A DNA stretch of 8,209 nt from Candidatus Bathyarchaeota archaeon (GTDB taxonomy: Archaea > Thermoproteota > Bathyarchaeia > Bathyarchaeales > Bathyarchaeaceae). The notes under the pieces were generated by a model that was not told the DNA's origin, made no database searches, and saw only the letters and a list, made by a program, of their open reading frames with translations. The position numbers and the translations under genes were made by a program. This document shows, piece after piece, positions 1 to 5,059 of the stretch. The DNA lies in assembly GCA_029881555.1 (NCBI GenBank), contig JAOUMI010000025.1:1-8209 (forward strand). The letters are read 5' to 3'. Position 1 is the first letter of the stretch. Every line of letters starts with the position of its first letter.

Positions 1-276
1 CTCTCCGATAGCTACTACCTTTGGGTTTTCAGAAAGTTTCGCCAGTCTGTCTAGGACGGCTTCGTTTAACTGACTAGCGTTGTGAGGATGAATTCCTACG
101 GTTGCGTAGAGCCCCCGGTGTTTTTTGGCTAGTTCAATGGCTTTTCTGCTGCCGTCCAGATCAAATCCAATGTTCACTATGTGTTTCACGTCGACTTTTC
201 TAGCCCTATCTATCACCTTTTCCCGGTCTTTGTCAAAGCTTGCCCATTGAAGATGAGCGTGGGTGTCGATTAACAT
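1..276 (-). CDS. TatD-family metal-dependent hydrolase, 5' part only (truncated by the window edge)
   Basis: The first 92 codons are open from an ATG at 276-274 to the window edge. TatD proteins are TIM-barrel metal hydrolases acting as DNases/exonucleases in the cytoplasm; the exact archaeal substrate is often unknown. Visible family motifs are the N-terminal IDTHAHL with metal-binding H6 and H8, the GIHPHN loop near residues 61-66, and AIGE ending at residue 92, whose Glu is the bridging metal ligand. The remaining roughly 160 residues lie outside the window. The start is the only ATG before the HxH motif; a weak AGGG lies about 8 nt upstream. It is downstream of msrA in the same direction, but the 170-nt gap and a TATA-like element near 331-340 (read on the minus strand) suggest a separate promoter. 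The family call is secure; the substrate is not. Confidence 0.9.
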   Translation of the reverse strand, partial: MLIDTHAHLQWASFDKDREKVIDRARKVDVKHIVNIGFDLDGSRKAIELAKKHRGLYATVGIHPHNASQLNEAVLDRLAKLSENPKVVAIGE

Positions 277-446
277 GTTTCAACCCTTTCTTAAGCACTA
301 GCGCGTGCATCGGTTCTTGGCGTGTTAAGTCATAAATAGTCATTGGTCAGTAGTCTTTTTCTTTGGGGAGGAATATGCGGCGTCCAGAAAAGGTTGCGAA
401 AGCGCGCACGCGTATTCCGTATTTTTGTTTCGCATTCTTGCGCGCG
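277..446. other. Intergenic region between tatD-like gene and msrA
   Basis: No convincing gene. It holds a possible TATA element for the TatD-like gene (331-340, minus) and alternating purine-pyrimidine tracts at 301-310, 402-415 and 439-447, rich in GCGCGC. AGCGCGC at 401-407 could pair with GCGCGCT at 442-448, leaving a 34-nt loop just past the msrA stop. Whether that is a transcript-end structure or just composition cannot be told. Confidence 0.5.
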
Positions 447-1034
447 CTAAGATGATGGGTTATACGGTTTTTCCAGCTTCTCGCGATAATGTTGCCGCAA
501 CTTGGCAATTTTCGGTGCAATAACTAACTGACAGTAAGGCTTTTCCGGGTTACGCTTGAAGTATTCATCGTGATAGTCTTCCGCCTTATAGAAGACTTTA
601 AACGGTTCGATTTGTGTCACTATTGATGCATTCCAGATTTTTGCACCATTGATTTCCTTGATAACCTTCTCAGCAATTGCTTTTTGTTCGTTATTATGGT
701 AAAATATTACAGATCGATACTGAGTGCCTACATCGGCACCCTGACGATTTAACGTGGTTGGGTCGTGCATCGTAAAGAATATCTCAAGGATTTCTTCAAA
801 AGAGATTACACTGGGGTCAAAGGTGATTTGTACAACTTCGGCATGTCCAGTTTTCCCATTAGAAACCTTTTCATAAGTCGGATTTGATATAGCGCCGCCT
901 GAATAACCTGGTTCGACTTTTTCCACACCTTTTAATTCACTAAAAACAGCCTCTGTACACCAGAAGCAACCGCCACCAAGCGTTGCTACTTCCTTTTGTC
1001 TGGAAAAACCGGTTTTCGACTGATCTTGACTCAT
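447..1034 (-). CDS. msrA: Peptide methionine-S-sulfoxide reductase MsrA
   Basis: Reduces the S-epimer of methionine sulfoxide in proteins and free methionine, usually with thioredoxin as electron donor, in the cytoplasm. The 195-residue protein is full length for the single-domain family. The active-site motif GGGCFWC gives catalytic Cys23. E66 in GHAEVV, D101 and Y106 in DVGTQY sit at the same spacing as the catalytic Glu, Asp and Tyr of E. coli MsrA (constant offset of 28). Cys26 and Cys168 (in KPYCQL) are candidate recycling cysteines. The ATG has a GAGG Shine-Dalgarno 5 nt upstream, and a TATA-like element lies about 31-39 nt upstream. The gene is somewhat more A+T-rich than deoC, argS or fbp. 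MsrA is patchily distributed in archaea, so transfer from bacteria is plausible but unproven. No msrB is visible nearby. Confidence 0.97.
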   Translation of the reverse strand: MSQDQSKTGFSRQKEVATLGGGCFWCTEAVFSELKGVEKVEPGYSGGAISNPTYEKVSNGKTGHAEVVQITFDPSVISFEEILEIFFTMHDPTTLNRQGADVGTQYRSVIFYHNNEQKAIAEKVIKEINGAKIWNASIVTQIEPFKVFYKAEDYHDEYFKRNPEKPYCQLVIAPKIAKLRQHYREKLEKPYNPSS

Positions 1035-1064
1035 AAACCTCGGCTATCTTGTTCGTGTGCAAGG

Positions 1065-1073
1065 CATAAAAAC
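1065..1073 (-). promoter_or_regulatory. Probable msrA TATA element
   Basis: On the minus strand this reads GTTTTTATG. It is centred about 35 nt before the msrA ATG, which predicts a start site near 1044 and a short leader containing the GAGG at about 1039-1042. The spacing fits archaeal promoters; there is no experimental support. Confidence 0.5.
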
Positions 1074-1148
1074 ATTGCCGCTATGTTACAGGTGCGCATA
1101 TTTTGGCTATTGCGCGCGCAAACTTTCTCTCTACGACACACAATAACC

Positions 1149-1162
1149 ATAAAAAAGAAAGT
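1149..1162 (-). terminator. T-rich tract after the AbrB-type gene
   Basis: Read on the minus strand, a run of six T with flanking T-rich sequence starts a few nucleotides past the TGA at 1167-1169. Oligo-T tracts are the usual intrinsic termination signal of archaeal RNA polymerase. It would separate this gene from msrA downstream. Confidence 0.45.
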
Positions 1163-1166
1163 TAAT

Positions 1167-1307
1167 TCACCCTTCGCTTTTCCTCTTCACCACCTCCACA
1201 AAACTCAACCGAACGTAATCTCCATCTTCAACATCCAAGAACTTCCTAACCCTCTTAGGAATAGTAACCTTCCCACCACCAAAAACCCGAGCCACAAACT
1301 CCTCCAC
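1167..1307 (-). CDS. AbrB/SpoVT/MazE-type swapped-hairpin DNA-binding protein (46 aa)
   Basis: A short gene starting at GTG 1307-1305 and ending at TGA 1167-1169. It has the standard AbrB-domain pattern: FVARVFGGGKVTIPKRVRK (strand, G-K-VTIP turn, basic helix), then FLDVEDGDYVRLSF (helix end, DGD turn, final strand), and a basic tail. Such proteins bind DNA as dimers and act as transcription regulators or antitoxins; no toxin partner is seen beside it. The GTG is chosen because GGTGA lies 7 nt upstream (1315-1319), the frame is closed by a stop shortly before, and no ATG is available. Codon use is markedly G/T-rich, unlike the neighbours. It is monocistronic, with three 10-bp repeats over its likely promoter, which suggests autoregulation. 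The family is well supported; the regulatory target is unknown. Confidence 0.78.
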   Translation of the reverse strand: MEEFVARVFGGGKVTIPKRVRKFLDVEDGDYVRLSFVEVVKRKSEG

Positions 1308-1466
1308 AACCCAGTCACCAAAAACAACAAAAAGTAACTAAAAGCAACTAAAAGTTACCAAATTTCATCCAACAACCCTTCTAAACCATTAAGAGAAAGA
1401 AACTTCATAAGTTCAACCACCCTCACACAACTAAAACACATCCAACAAAAGAAGGAAACAATAACC
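1308..1466. other. Intergenic promoter region between AbrB-type gene and mini-ORF
   Basis: Apart from the 10-bp repeats it holds an inverted repeat AACTT-CAT-AAGTT at 1401-1413. The TTCATAAG at its centre could serve as the TATA element of the 33-residue ORF at 1467. The plus strand is strikingly poor in G across the region. Confidence 0.4.
1331..1360. repeat. Three tandem 10-bp repeats upstream of the AbrB-type gene
   Basis: Three consecutive units read AAAGTAACTA, AAAGCAACTA and AAAGTTACCA, exactly 10 bp apart and so on one face of the helix. They start 24 bp before the GTG of the AbrB-type gene and overlap where its TATA box should be (CTTTTAGTT on the minus strand at 1346-1354). This arrangement fits an operator for a small dimeric regulator, most simply the AbrB-type protein itself. 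The function is inferred. Confidence 0.6.
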
Positions 1467-1568
1467 ATGGCTAGAGGCCCAACTTACCGCCTCCCATTCC
1501 GCAGACGCAAACAGATCAAACAACTCATAGAGAAGCGCAGGGCTCTAGAGAGGCTGAAGCAGAGATAA
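1467..1568 (+). CDS. 33-residue basic protein with a ribosomal protein L18-like N-terminus
   Basis: ATG 1467-1469 to TAA 1566-1568, preceded by GAAGG at about 1451-1455. The first residues, MARGPTYRLPFRRR, match the start of archaeal ribosomal protein L18 (uL18) as I remember it (M-A-x-G-P-x-Y-R-V-P-F-R-R-R-R-E-G-K-T). After residue 14 the resemblance fades into a basic helix (KQIKQLIEKRRALERLKQR) and a stop, whereas L18 continues for well over 100 residues. It could be a duplicated and truncated L18 fragment, a real small RNA-binding protein, or a chance ORF. The amino-acid match, codon use and position of the SD favour something real. It converges on tRNA-Ile, whose 3' end is 15 nt away. 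Confidence 0.45.
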   Translation: MARGPTYRLPFRRRKQIKQLIEKRRALERLKQR

Positions 1569-1582
1569 AGAAACATCAAAAG

Positions 1583-1668
1583 TGGGCCGGGAGAGATTTG
1601 AACTCTCGACCTTTCGGTGTCTGCGCACTTATCAGCCGAACGCTCTAACCATGCTGAGCTACCGGCCC
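1583..1668 (-). tRNA. tRNA-Ile(GAT): tRNA-Ile(GAT) with an 11-nt intron
   Basis: The minus strand folds as a tRNA: acceptor GGGCCGG/CCGGCCC, D stem GCTC/GAGC, anticodon stem TTCGG/CCGAA, T stem GAGAG/CTCTC with loop TTCAAAT, discriminator A. After removing 11 nt the anticodon loop is CTGATAA, anticodon GAT, which reads isoleucine AUC (and AUU). The CCA end is not encoded. The T-rich sequence downstream, read on the minus strand (about 1564-1582), may terminate transcription. The GAT anticodon and discriminator A agree with archaeal tRNA-Ile. Confidence 0.95.
1619..1629 (-). other. tRNA-Ile intron, 11 nt, at position 37/38
   Basis: The sequence AGTGCGCAGAC lies between loop nucleotides 37 and 38. 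Its CAG pairs with C32-U33-G34, and the last two intron bases plus A38 form a 3-nt bulge next to the anticodon stem. U36-A37 and the first intron base form the opposite side. This is a bulge-helix-loop, the relaxed form of the archaeal splicing motif; the fourth helix pair is A35 with G, a mismatch. Ends could shift by a base, but 37/38 is the canonical site. Confidence 0.85.
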
Positions 1669-1691
1669 ACATTCAATGTAGATTTCGGTTC

Positions 1692-1700
1692 GTTTATTAA
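1692..1700 (-). promoter_or_regulatory. Probable tRNA-Ile TATA element
   Basis: The minus strand reads TTAATAAAC, centred about 27 nt before the 5' end of tRNA-Ile. That is the expected spacing for an archaeal TATA box feeding a tRNA that starts at or near its mature 5' end. Confidence 0.6.
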
Positions 1701-1742
1701 AGATTTCTTGAAGAGACATTCTCCAGAAAAAGTTAAAGGTAA

Positions 1743-1796
1743 ACTATAAGCTTAACCTTATTTGTTGCACAATACAAGTGTTATATAAGTGAGGAG
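1743..1796 (+). promoter_or_regulatory. Promoter and SD of the small winged-helix gene
   Basis: There are two TATA-like boxes: ACTATAAG (1744-1750) and TTATATAAG (1781-1789). The first predicts initiation near 1772 and a leader containing the SD GAGGAG (1791-1796), 8 nt before the ATG. The second would start transcription inside the gene, so the first is preferred. The first box is bracketed by AAGGT (1736-1740) and ACCTT (1755-1759), a possible operator. Confidence 0.5.
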
Positions 1797-1804
1797 TAGT
1801 TAAG

Positions 1805-2062
1805 ATGACCGAAACACCTAGGAGAAGAAGGGCGCGACACGATATAATCTTGGAAATTTTGAAAAATGCCAAAAATGGTGCAAAGAAAACACCTTTAATG
1901 TATAAGGCAAGCTTAAGTTTCACTCAAATCGAGCAATATCTAAACGCTTTGAAAAAGGCGGGTTTCATAACCGAGAAATCCGGTATCTGGAAGACAACCG
2001 AGAAAGGGCTCCACGTCATAGAGGCTTGCGAGATATGTCTCCGTCTCACGGCCGAAGTCTAG
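1805..2062 (+). CDS. Small archaeal winged-helix DNA-binding protein (85 aa)
   Basis: The 85-residue protein is one winged-helix domain of the archaeal ArnR1-like type (HTH_45-like). A basic N-terminus (RRRRARHD) is followed by helix 1 (IILEILKNA), a linker with KTPLMYKASL, the helix-turn-helix with recognition helix SFTQIEQYLNALKKAGF, a wing (ITEKSGIWKTTEKG) and a C-terminal helix (LHVIEACEICLRL) that probably dimerises. Such proteins are cytoplasmic transcription regulators; the target cannot be read from sequence. The ATG at 1805 is supported by GAGGAG 8 nt upstream. It stands alone between two tRNA genes, with promoter structure of its own and no obvious operon partner. The family is recognised with good confidence; the regulon is unknown. 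Confidence 0.88.
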   Translation: MTETPRRRRARHDIILEILKNAKNGAKKTPLMYKASLSFTQIEQYLNALKKAGFITEKSGIWKTTEKGLHVIEACEICLRLTAEV

Positions 2063-2110
2063 CAGACAGAAAGATCAGGCTACACCGAAAACGATGATTT
2101 CTAAGAAACC

Positions 2111-2118
2111 CTTTAATT
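2111..2118 (+). promoter_or_regulatory. Probable tRNA-Arg(TCG) TATA element
   Basis: CTTTAATT, preceded by GAAACC as a possible BRE, is centred about 27 nt upstream of the tRNA 5' end at 2142. Confidence 0.5.
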
Positions 2119-2141
2119 GTCTATTTAGAACTCACTCTCGA

Positions 2142-2220
2142 GGGCCCGTTGCCTAGCCCGGATTAAGGCGCCGGCCTTCGGAGCCGGAGAACCAGGGTTC
2201 AAATCCCTGCGGGCCCGCCA
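2142..2220 (+). tRNA. tRNA-Arg(TCG): tRNA-Arg(TCG), intronless, CCA encoded
   Basis: The fold has acceptor GGGCCCG/CGGGCCC, D stem GCCT/AGGC with loop AGCCCGGATTA, anticodon stem CCGGC/GCCGG with loop CTTCGGA (anticodon TCG, reading CGA), a 5-nt variable region, T stem CAGGG/CCCTG, discriminator G and encoded CCA. It differs from the spliced tRNA-Arg(CCG) at 4932-5048 at only 6 of 79 positions, so the two are paralogues; this copy has no intron. deoC starts 65 nt downstream and may share its transcript. Confidence 0.97.
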
Positions 2221-2284
2221 CGATTCCTCGAAACATTTAGTTACCCTTTAAGCTCATACCACATGATCTCTGAAGGTGCGGATT

Positions 2285-2956
2285 ATGGAAATTTCGAGGA
2301 GACAACTGGCAAAGATGATTGACTACACGCTGGTGAAGCCCACCGCCACCAGAAACGACATCAAAAAACTGTGCGAAGAGGCTGAAAAGCACGGTTTTGG
2401 CTGCGTCTCCGTTAACCCTACATACGTGTCGCTGGCTACACAACTACTGAAAGGAACCGACGTAAAGGTTTGTTCCACGGTTGGCTTTCCCTTTGGAGTT
2501 ACCCTACCTGAAGTAAAGGCATTTGAAGCTTGGAGAGCAGTGGAGAATGGAGCTCGAGAGATAGACATGGTAATCAACCTAGGCGCGTTGAAGTCAGGAG
2601 ATTATGAAGCGGTGAAAAAGGACATTGAAGCGGTTGTGGATGTCAAACGTTCGCACGGAGACATAACAGTGAAGGTCATCATTGAAACCGGACTCTCAAC
2701 CGACAATGAAAAGGTGTTGGCCTGCAAAATCGCCAAGGAAGCGGGAGCCGACTTCGTGAAAACCTCAACGGGGCTTGTCGGAGGAGCCACGGTAGAGGAC
2801 GTTCAGCTCATGCGTGAAACCGTTGGCAAAGACATGGGAGTTAAGGCGGCTGGGGGAATACGAACTCTCGAGGACGCGTTAGCAATGATCCGGGCCGGAG
2901 CCAACAGAATTGGAACAAGCACAGCGGTTGCCATAATCGAGGAGTTTCGTAAGTGA
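2285..2956 (+). CDS. deoC: Deoxyribose-phosphate aldolase (DERA)
   Basis: A cytoplasmic class I aldolase that interconverts 2-deoxy-D-ribose 5-phosphate with glyceraldehyde 3-phosphate and acetaldehyde, linking deoxynucleoside breakdown to glycolytic intermediates. The 223-residue TIM barrel carries the family landmarks: [11 protein letters not shown] (12-22), FPFGVT (68-73), IDMVINLG with D94, VIIETG (131-136), the Schiff-base lysine K159 in FVKTSTG, and K187 in KAAGGIRT. These correspond to D102, K167 and K201 of E. coli DeoC. It is the short archaeal/bacterial form without the long C-terminal tail bearing the E. coli Tyr259. ATG 2285 is preferred over the in-frame GTG 2276, because GAAGGTG (2272-2278), a good SD, overlaps that GTG and sits 6 nt before the ATG. 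It converges on argS with 25 nt between the stops. Confidence 0.97.
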   Translation: MEISRRQLAKMIDYTLVKPTATRNDIKKLCEEAEKHGFGCVSVNPTYVSLATQLLKGTDVKVCSTVGFPFGVTLPEVKAFEAWRAVENGAREIDMVINLGALKSGDYEAVKKDIEAVVDVKRSHGDITVKVIIETGLSTDNEKVLACKIAKEAGADFVKTSTGLVGGATVEDVQLMRETVGKDMGVKAAGGIRTLEDALAMIRAGANRIGTSTAVAIIEEFRK

Positions 2957-2981
2957 GCCAGTGTGGCGCTGAAGGCGTAAT

Positions 2982-4916
2982 CTACATTCTTTCAGGAGCC
3001 TCTATTCCGAGCAGGTTGAGGGAGTTCCTGAAAACTATCCTCGCGGCGTCAACAAGAGCAAGCCTAGCGTCACTCAACCCCAGCGGCTCAGCCCTTATCA
3101 CGGGTAACGCGTTGTAAAAAGTGTTAAACTTGTCCGCTAGGCCGTTGACGAAGTCAGCGACCACATTGGGCTTAAGGCTTTCGGCTGCCTCCACAAAAAC
3201 CTCAGGGAACCGGGCCAGAGTTAAAACCATGTCGCGTTCCAAGGGAGTTGTCAGTAATGAGTAGTCGGGTTCTTCGGGTTCTCTGCAGGCTTTCCTCAGA
3301 ATGCTACAGGCCCTAGCGTGGGAATACTGGATGTAGGGGGCACTGTTCTTCTCGAAGTCTAACACCCGGTCCCAGGTAAAGACTACGGGCTTGGCTGGAT
3401 CCACCGCCACAAGAGCGTATTTCATGGCTCCTAAGCCCACGAAGTTGGATATCCTATGCTTCTCCTCGTCTGAAAGGTGGGGAGATCGCTTGCAAACCTC
3501 TTCGTATGCTCTCTTAACTGCCTCATCCATAACCTCGTCTAGAGTGATGTAGCGGCCCCTTCTACTCGACATTCTATAGCCGGGAAGCCTAACCAAATTG
3601 TAGGCAAAATGAGTCAGGTTTTCCGCTTGTTCCAAGTATCCCAGAGCGTACAGAGCAAGCTTCAACTGCATCTGAGAAAGCGTCTGTTCCATCCCGATTA
3701 CGTTAATGACCCTCTCAGCCTCACGAAACTTCCACAGGCTATACGGAATGTCCCTAGTAGTGTAGAGGGTGGTGCCGTCCGCCCTTACAAGAGTGAGGGA
3801 CGGAACCTCGTAGTCCTCCATCAGGCCTAGTTGTTGCTTGAGGTTTAGATCCTTAGCCACCTTGTCGGCGTCAAACTCTAGGATGCCTCCCAACTGAAAT
3901 GCGTAGGGAGTTGTCTTCAATTTGTCCAGAACCTGTACAACATCACCGCTCCAAACGACATCGCTCTCCCAATCCCAAGAGTCATAGAAGATTTCCGCCC
4001 TGCTGAGGGTTTCTTTGAATCCCTTCATGCACAGTTGGCAAACTTCTCTGATGAGTTGTTTAGCTTTTTCTTCACCGGATTCGTATCCACGAATTAGGTT
4101 GTTCACTTTAGATTCGGGGTTCTCGTCTTTGTTAATCTTGGCTAGAAGTTGGGTGAAGAGTTCGGGAAATTTGTTTTTAAGGTTGTCAGCCACGGACATC
4201 CAATCGTCCAGTTGCTTTTGCAGCTCTGAAGTTTCTTCGGTTGCCTGTTCTATCTCTCTCTTGAGTCGATGGACTTCCATTATGCAGCTTGTTATCGTGT
4301 AAATCACGCCGATGAGGTGGTCGGGCTTCTCCTCAGGTTTTGGCTTTCCCAGCTTTTCGTATCCATAGGCGATGACTGCGGATTGACGACCCACATCGTC
4401 GATATAGTAGTGTCGAAAAACCGTGTGCCCGTGAGCCTTCAAGATGCGGGCGAGCGCGTCGCCCAGCACAGGGTTTCTTGCCTGTCCGATGTGAATTGGG
4501 TGGATGGGGTTTACGCTGGTGTGTTCCACCACAATTTTTCTAGGCTCGTCTGCTCTCACATATCCGTACTCTGTGTCCAGAGCCCTAGCCGGCTCGAGGG
4601 TTAGACGGAAGAAATCTGCAAGGTTCACGTGAAAGTTGATGTACCCCCCTCCAGCCGCCTCAACAGACCGGATTAGTGGAAACCGTGAAACTTCGATAGC
4701 TTTTGCGATTTTGTCAGCCATTTTACGAGGCTTCTCCGCGGTTTGCTTGGCAAGTTCAAAGCACATGGAAGAGGCCAGTTCGCCGAATTCAGGACTTGGC
4801 GGATACTCCAGCGTAATAGGAGGAAAAGAAATTTGAGGGTACATCTTCTTCAAAGCGTCCCGTAGAGCAGTTTCACACTCGTCACGAAACTCTTTGAAGG
4901 GGCTGACGGAAATCAC
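2982..4916 (-). CDS. argS: Arginyl-tRNA synthetase (class Ia)
   Basis: Charges tRNA-Arg with arginine, in the cytoplasm. The 644-residue protein has the archaeal ArgRS layout: an N-terminal tRNA D-loop-binding domain (about 1-105); the Rossmann catalytic core beginning VEHTSVNPIHPIHIGQARN, with the HIGH motif as HIGQ at 142-145; a helical insertion (about 200-305) rich in coiled-coil pattern; WESDVVWSGD; the KMSK-equivalent RMSSR at 448-452; and a C-terminal DALR anticodon-binding domain (about 525-644) ending GIEAPERM. The start is GTG 4916-4914 with GGTGA 7 nt upstream; the frame stays open into the tRNA ahead, but that extension would translate tRNA sequence. It lies 15 nt downstream of tRNA-Arg(CCG), in the same direction, with no room for its own promoter. 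Confidence 0.97.
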   Translation of the reverse strand: MISVSPFKEFRDECETALRDALKKMYPQISFPPITLEYPPSPEFGELASSMCFELAKQTAEKPRKMADKIAKAIEVSRFPLIRSVEAAGGGYINFHVNLADFFRLTLEPARALDTEYGYVRADEPRKIVVEHTSVNPIHPIHIGQARNPVLGDALARILKAHGHTVFRHYYIDDVGRQSAVIAYGYEKLGKPKPEEKPDHLIGVIYTITSCIMEVHRLKREIEQATEETSELQKQLDDWMSVADNLKNKFPELFTQLLAKINKDENPESKVNNLIRGYESGEEKAKQLIREVCQLCMKGFKETLSRAEIFYDSWDWESDVVWSGDVVQVLDKLKTTPYAFQLGGILEFDADKVAKDLNLKQQLGLMEDYEVPSLTLVRADGTTLYTTRDIPYSLWKFREAERVINVIGMEQTLSQMQLKLALYALGYLEQAENLTHFAYNLVRLPGYRMSSRRGRYITLDEVMDEAVKRAYEEVCKRSPHLSDEEKHRISNFVGLGAMKYALVAVDPAKPVVFTWDRVLDFEKNSAPYIQYSHARACSILRKACREPEEPDYSLLTTPLERDMVLTLARFPEVFVEAAESLKPNVVADFVNGLADKFNTFYNALPVIRAEPLGLSDARLALVDAARIVFRNSLNLLGIEAPERM

Positions 4917-4931
4917 TTGACATTCACCTAT
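4917..4931 (-). promoter_or_regulatory. 15-nt tRNA-argS junction containing the argS SD
   Basis: The whole gap between the encoded CCA of tRNA-Arg(CCG) and the argS GTG is 15 nt and contains GGTGA (4924-4928), 7 nt from the start codon. Cutting at the tRNA 3' end would release argS mRNA with a minimal leader still carrying its SD. Confidence 0.7.
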
Positions 4932-4970
4932 TGGCGGGCCCGCGGGGATTTGAACCCCGGATCTCCGGCT

Positions 4971-4981
4971 TTCTCCCTCGT
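4971..4981 (-). other. tRNA-Arg(CCG) intron 2, 11 nt, canonical position 37/38
   Basis: The sequence is ACGAGGGAGAA. Its GGAG pairs perfectly with C32-U33-C34-C35. AA plus A38 make the 3' bulge, GG36-37 plus the first A the 5' side, and CGAG the loop. This bulge-helix-loop has the same dimensions as the tRNA-Ile intron. Confidence 0.9.
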
Positions 4982-4989
4982 CCGGAGGC

Positions 4990-5016
4990 CTGCGCACCGT
5001 CCGGGTTTGGACGGTT
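4990..5016 (-). other. tRNA-Arg(CCG) intron 1, 27 nt, noncanonical position 29/30
   Basis: It interrupts the 5' strand of the anticodon stem. It forms a bulge-helix-bulge: intron hairpin ACCGTCC/GGACGGT with a 6-nt loop, then a 4-bp helix GCGC(exon)/GCGC(intron), with 3-nt bulges CGA and AGG. Cutting each bulge after its second base removes exactly 27 nt and restores CCGGC. Confidence 0.9.
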
Positions 5017-5059
5017 CGGCGCCTTAATCCGGGCTGGGCTACGGGCCCCTCATCTAACA

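Larger units (their letters stand above)
4932..5048 (-). tRNA. tRNA-Arg(CCG): tRNA-Arg(CCG) with two introns, CCA encoded
   Basis: Read on the minus strand, the acceptor is GGGCCCG/CGGGCCC, the T stem CGGGG/CCCCG with loop TTCAAAT, the discriminator G, and CCA is encoded. The middle only folds after removing two inserts: 27 nt inside the 5' anticodon strand and 11 nt in the loop. The spliced arm is CCGGC-CTCCGGA-GCCGG, anticodon CCG, reading CGG. The D stem GCCC/AGGC has one C-A mismatch at 13-22. The spliced form matches tRNA-Arg(TCG) at 73 of 79 positions, which confirms both intron boundaries independently of the splice motifs. Confidence 0.95.

Noticed and set aside
375..455. A 26-codon plus-strand frame with GGGGAGG just ahead of its ATG
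   Set aside because: The SD-to-ATG spacing is only about 3 nt, the frame runs into the end of msrA on the other strand, and the peptide shows no recognisable pattern.
996..1337. A 113-codon plus-strand frame overlapping the msrA start and the AbrB-type gene
   Set aside because: It has no family signature, runs antisense through a clear AbrB-domain frame, and is open mainly because the region is poor in G.
1331..1360. Possible miniature CRISPR array
   Set aside because: The units are 10 bp with no spacers, so they are simple tandem repeats, not a CRISPR array.
1484..1672. A minus-strand 62-codon frame across tRNA-Ile
   Set aside because: It is translation of the tRNA and its flank; the tRNA fold explains the sequence.
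2276..2284. GTG start for deoC at 2276
   Set aside because: The GTG is part of the SD GAAGGTG; the ATG at 2285 has ideal spacing and matches the usual DeoC N-terminus.
4015..4604. Plus-strand frames of 95 and 111 codons inside argS
   Set aside because: They are antisense to well-conserved ArgRS sequence and show no domain pattern or SD.
2142..5048. tRNA-Arg genes as att sites of an integrated element
   Set aside because: The matching tRNA sequences are inverted, not direct repeats, no integrase is present, and the enclosed genes are housekeeping.
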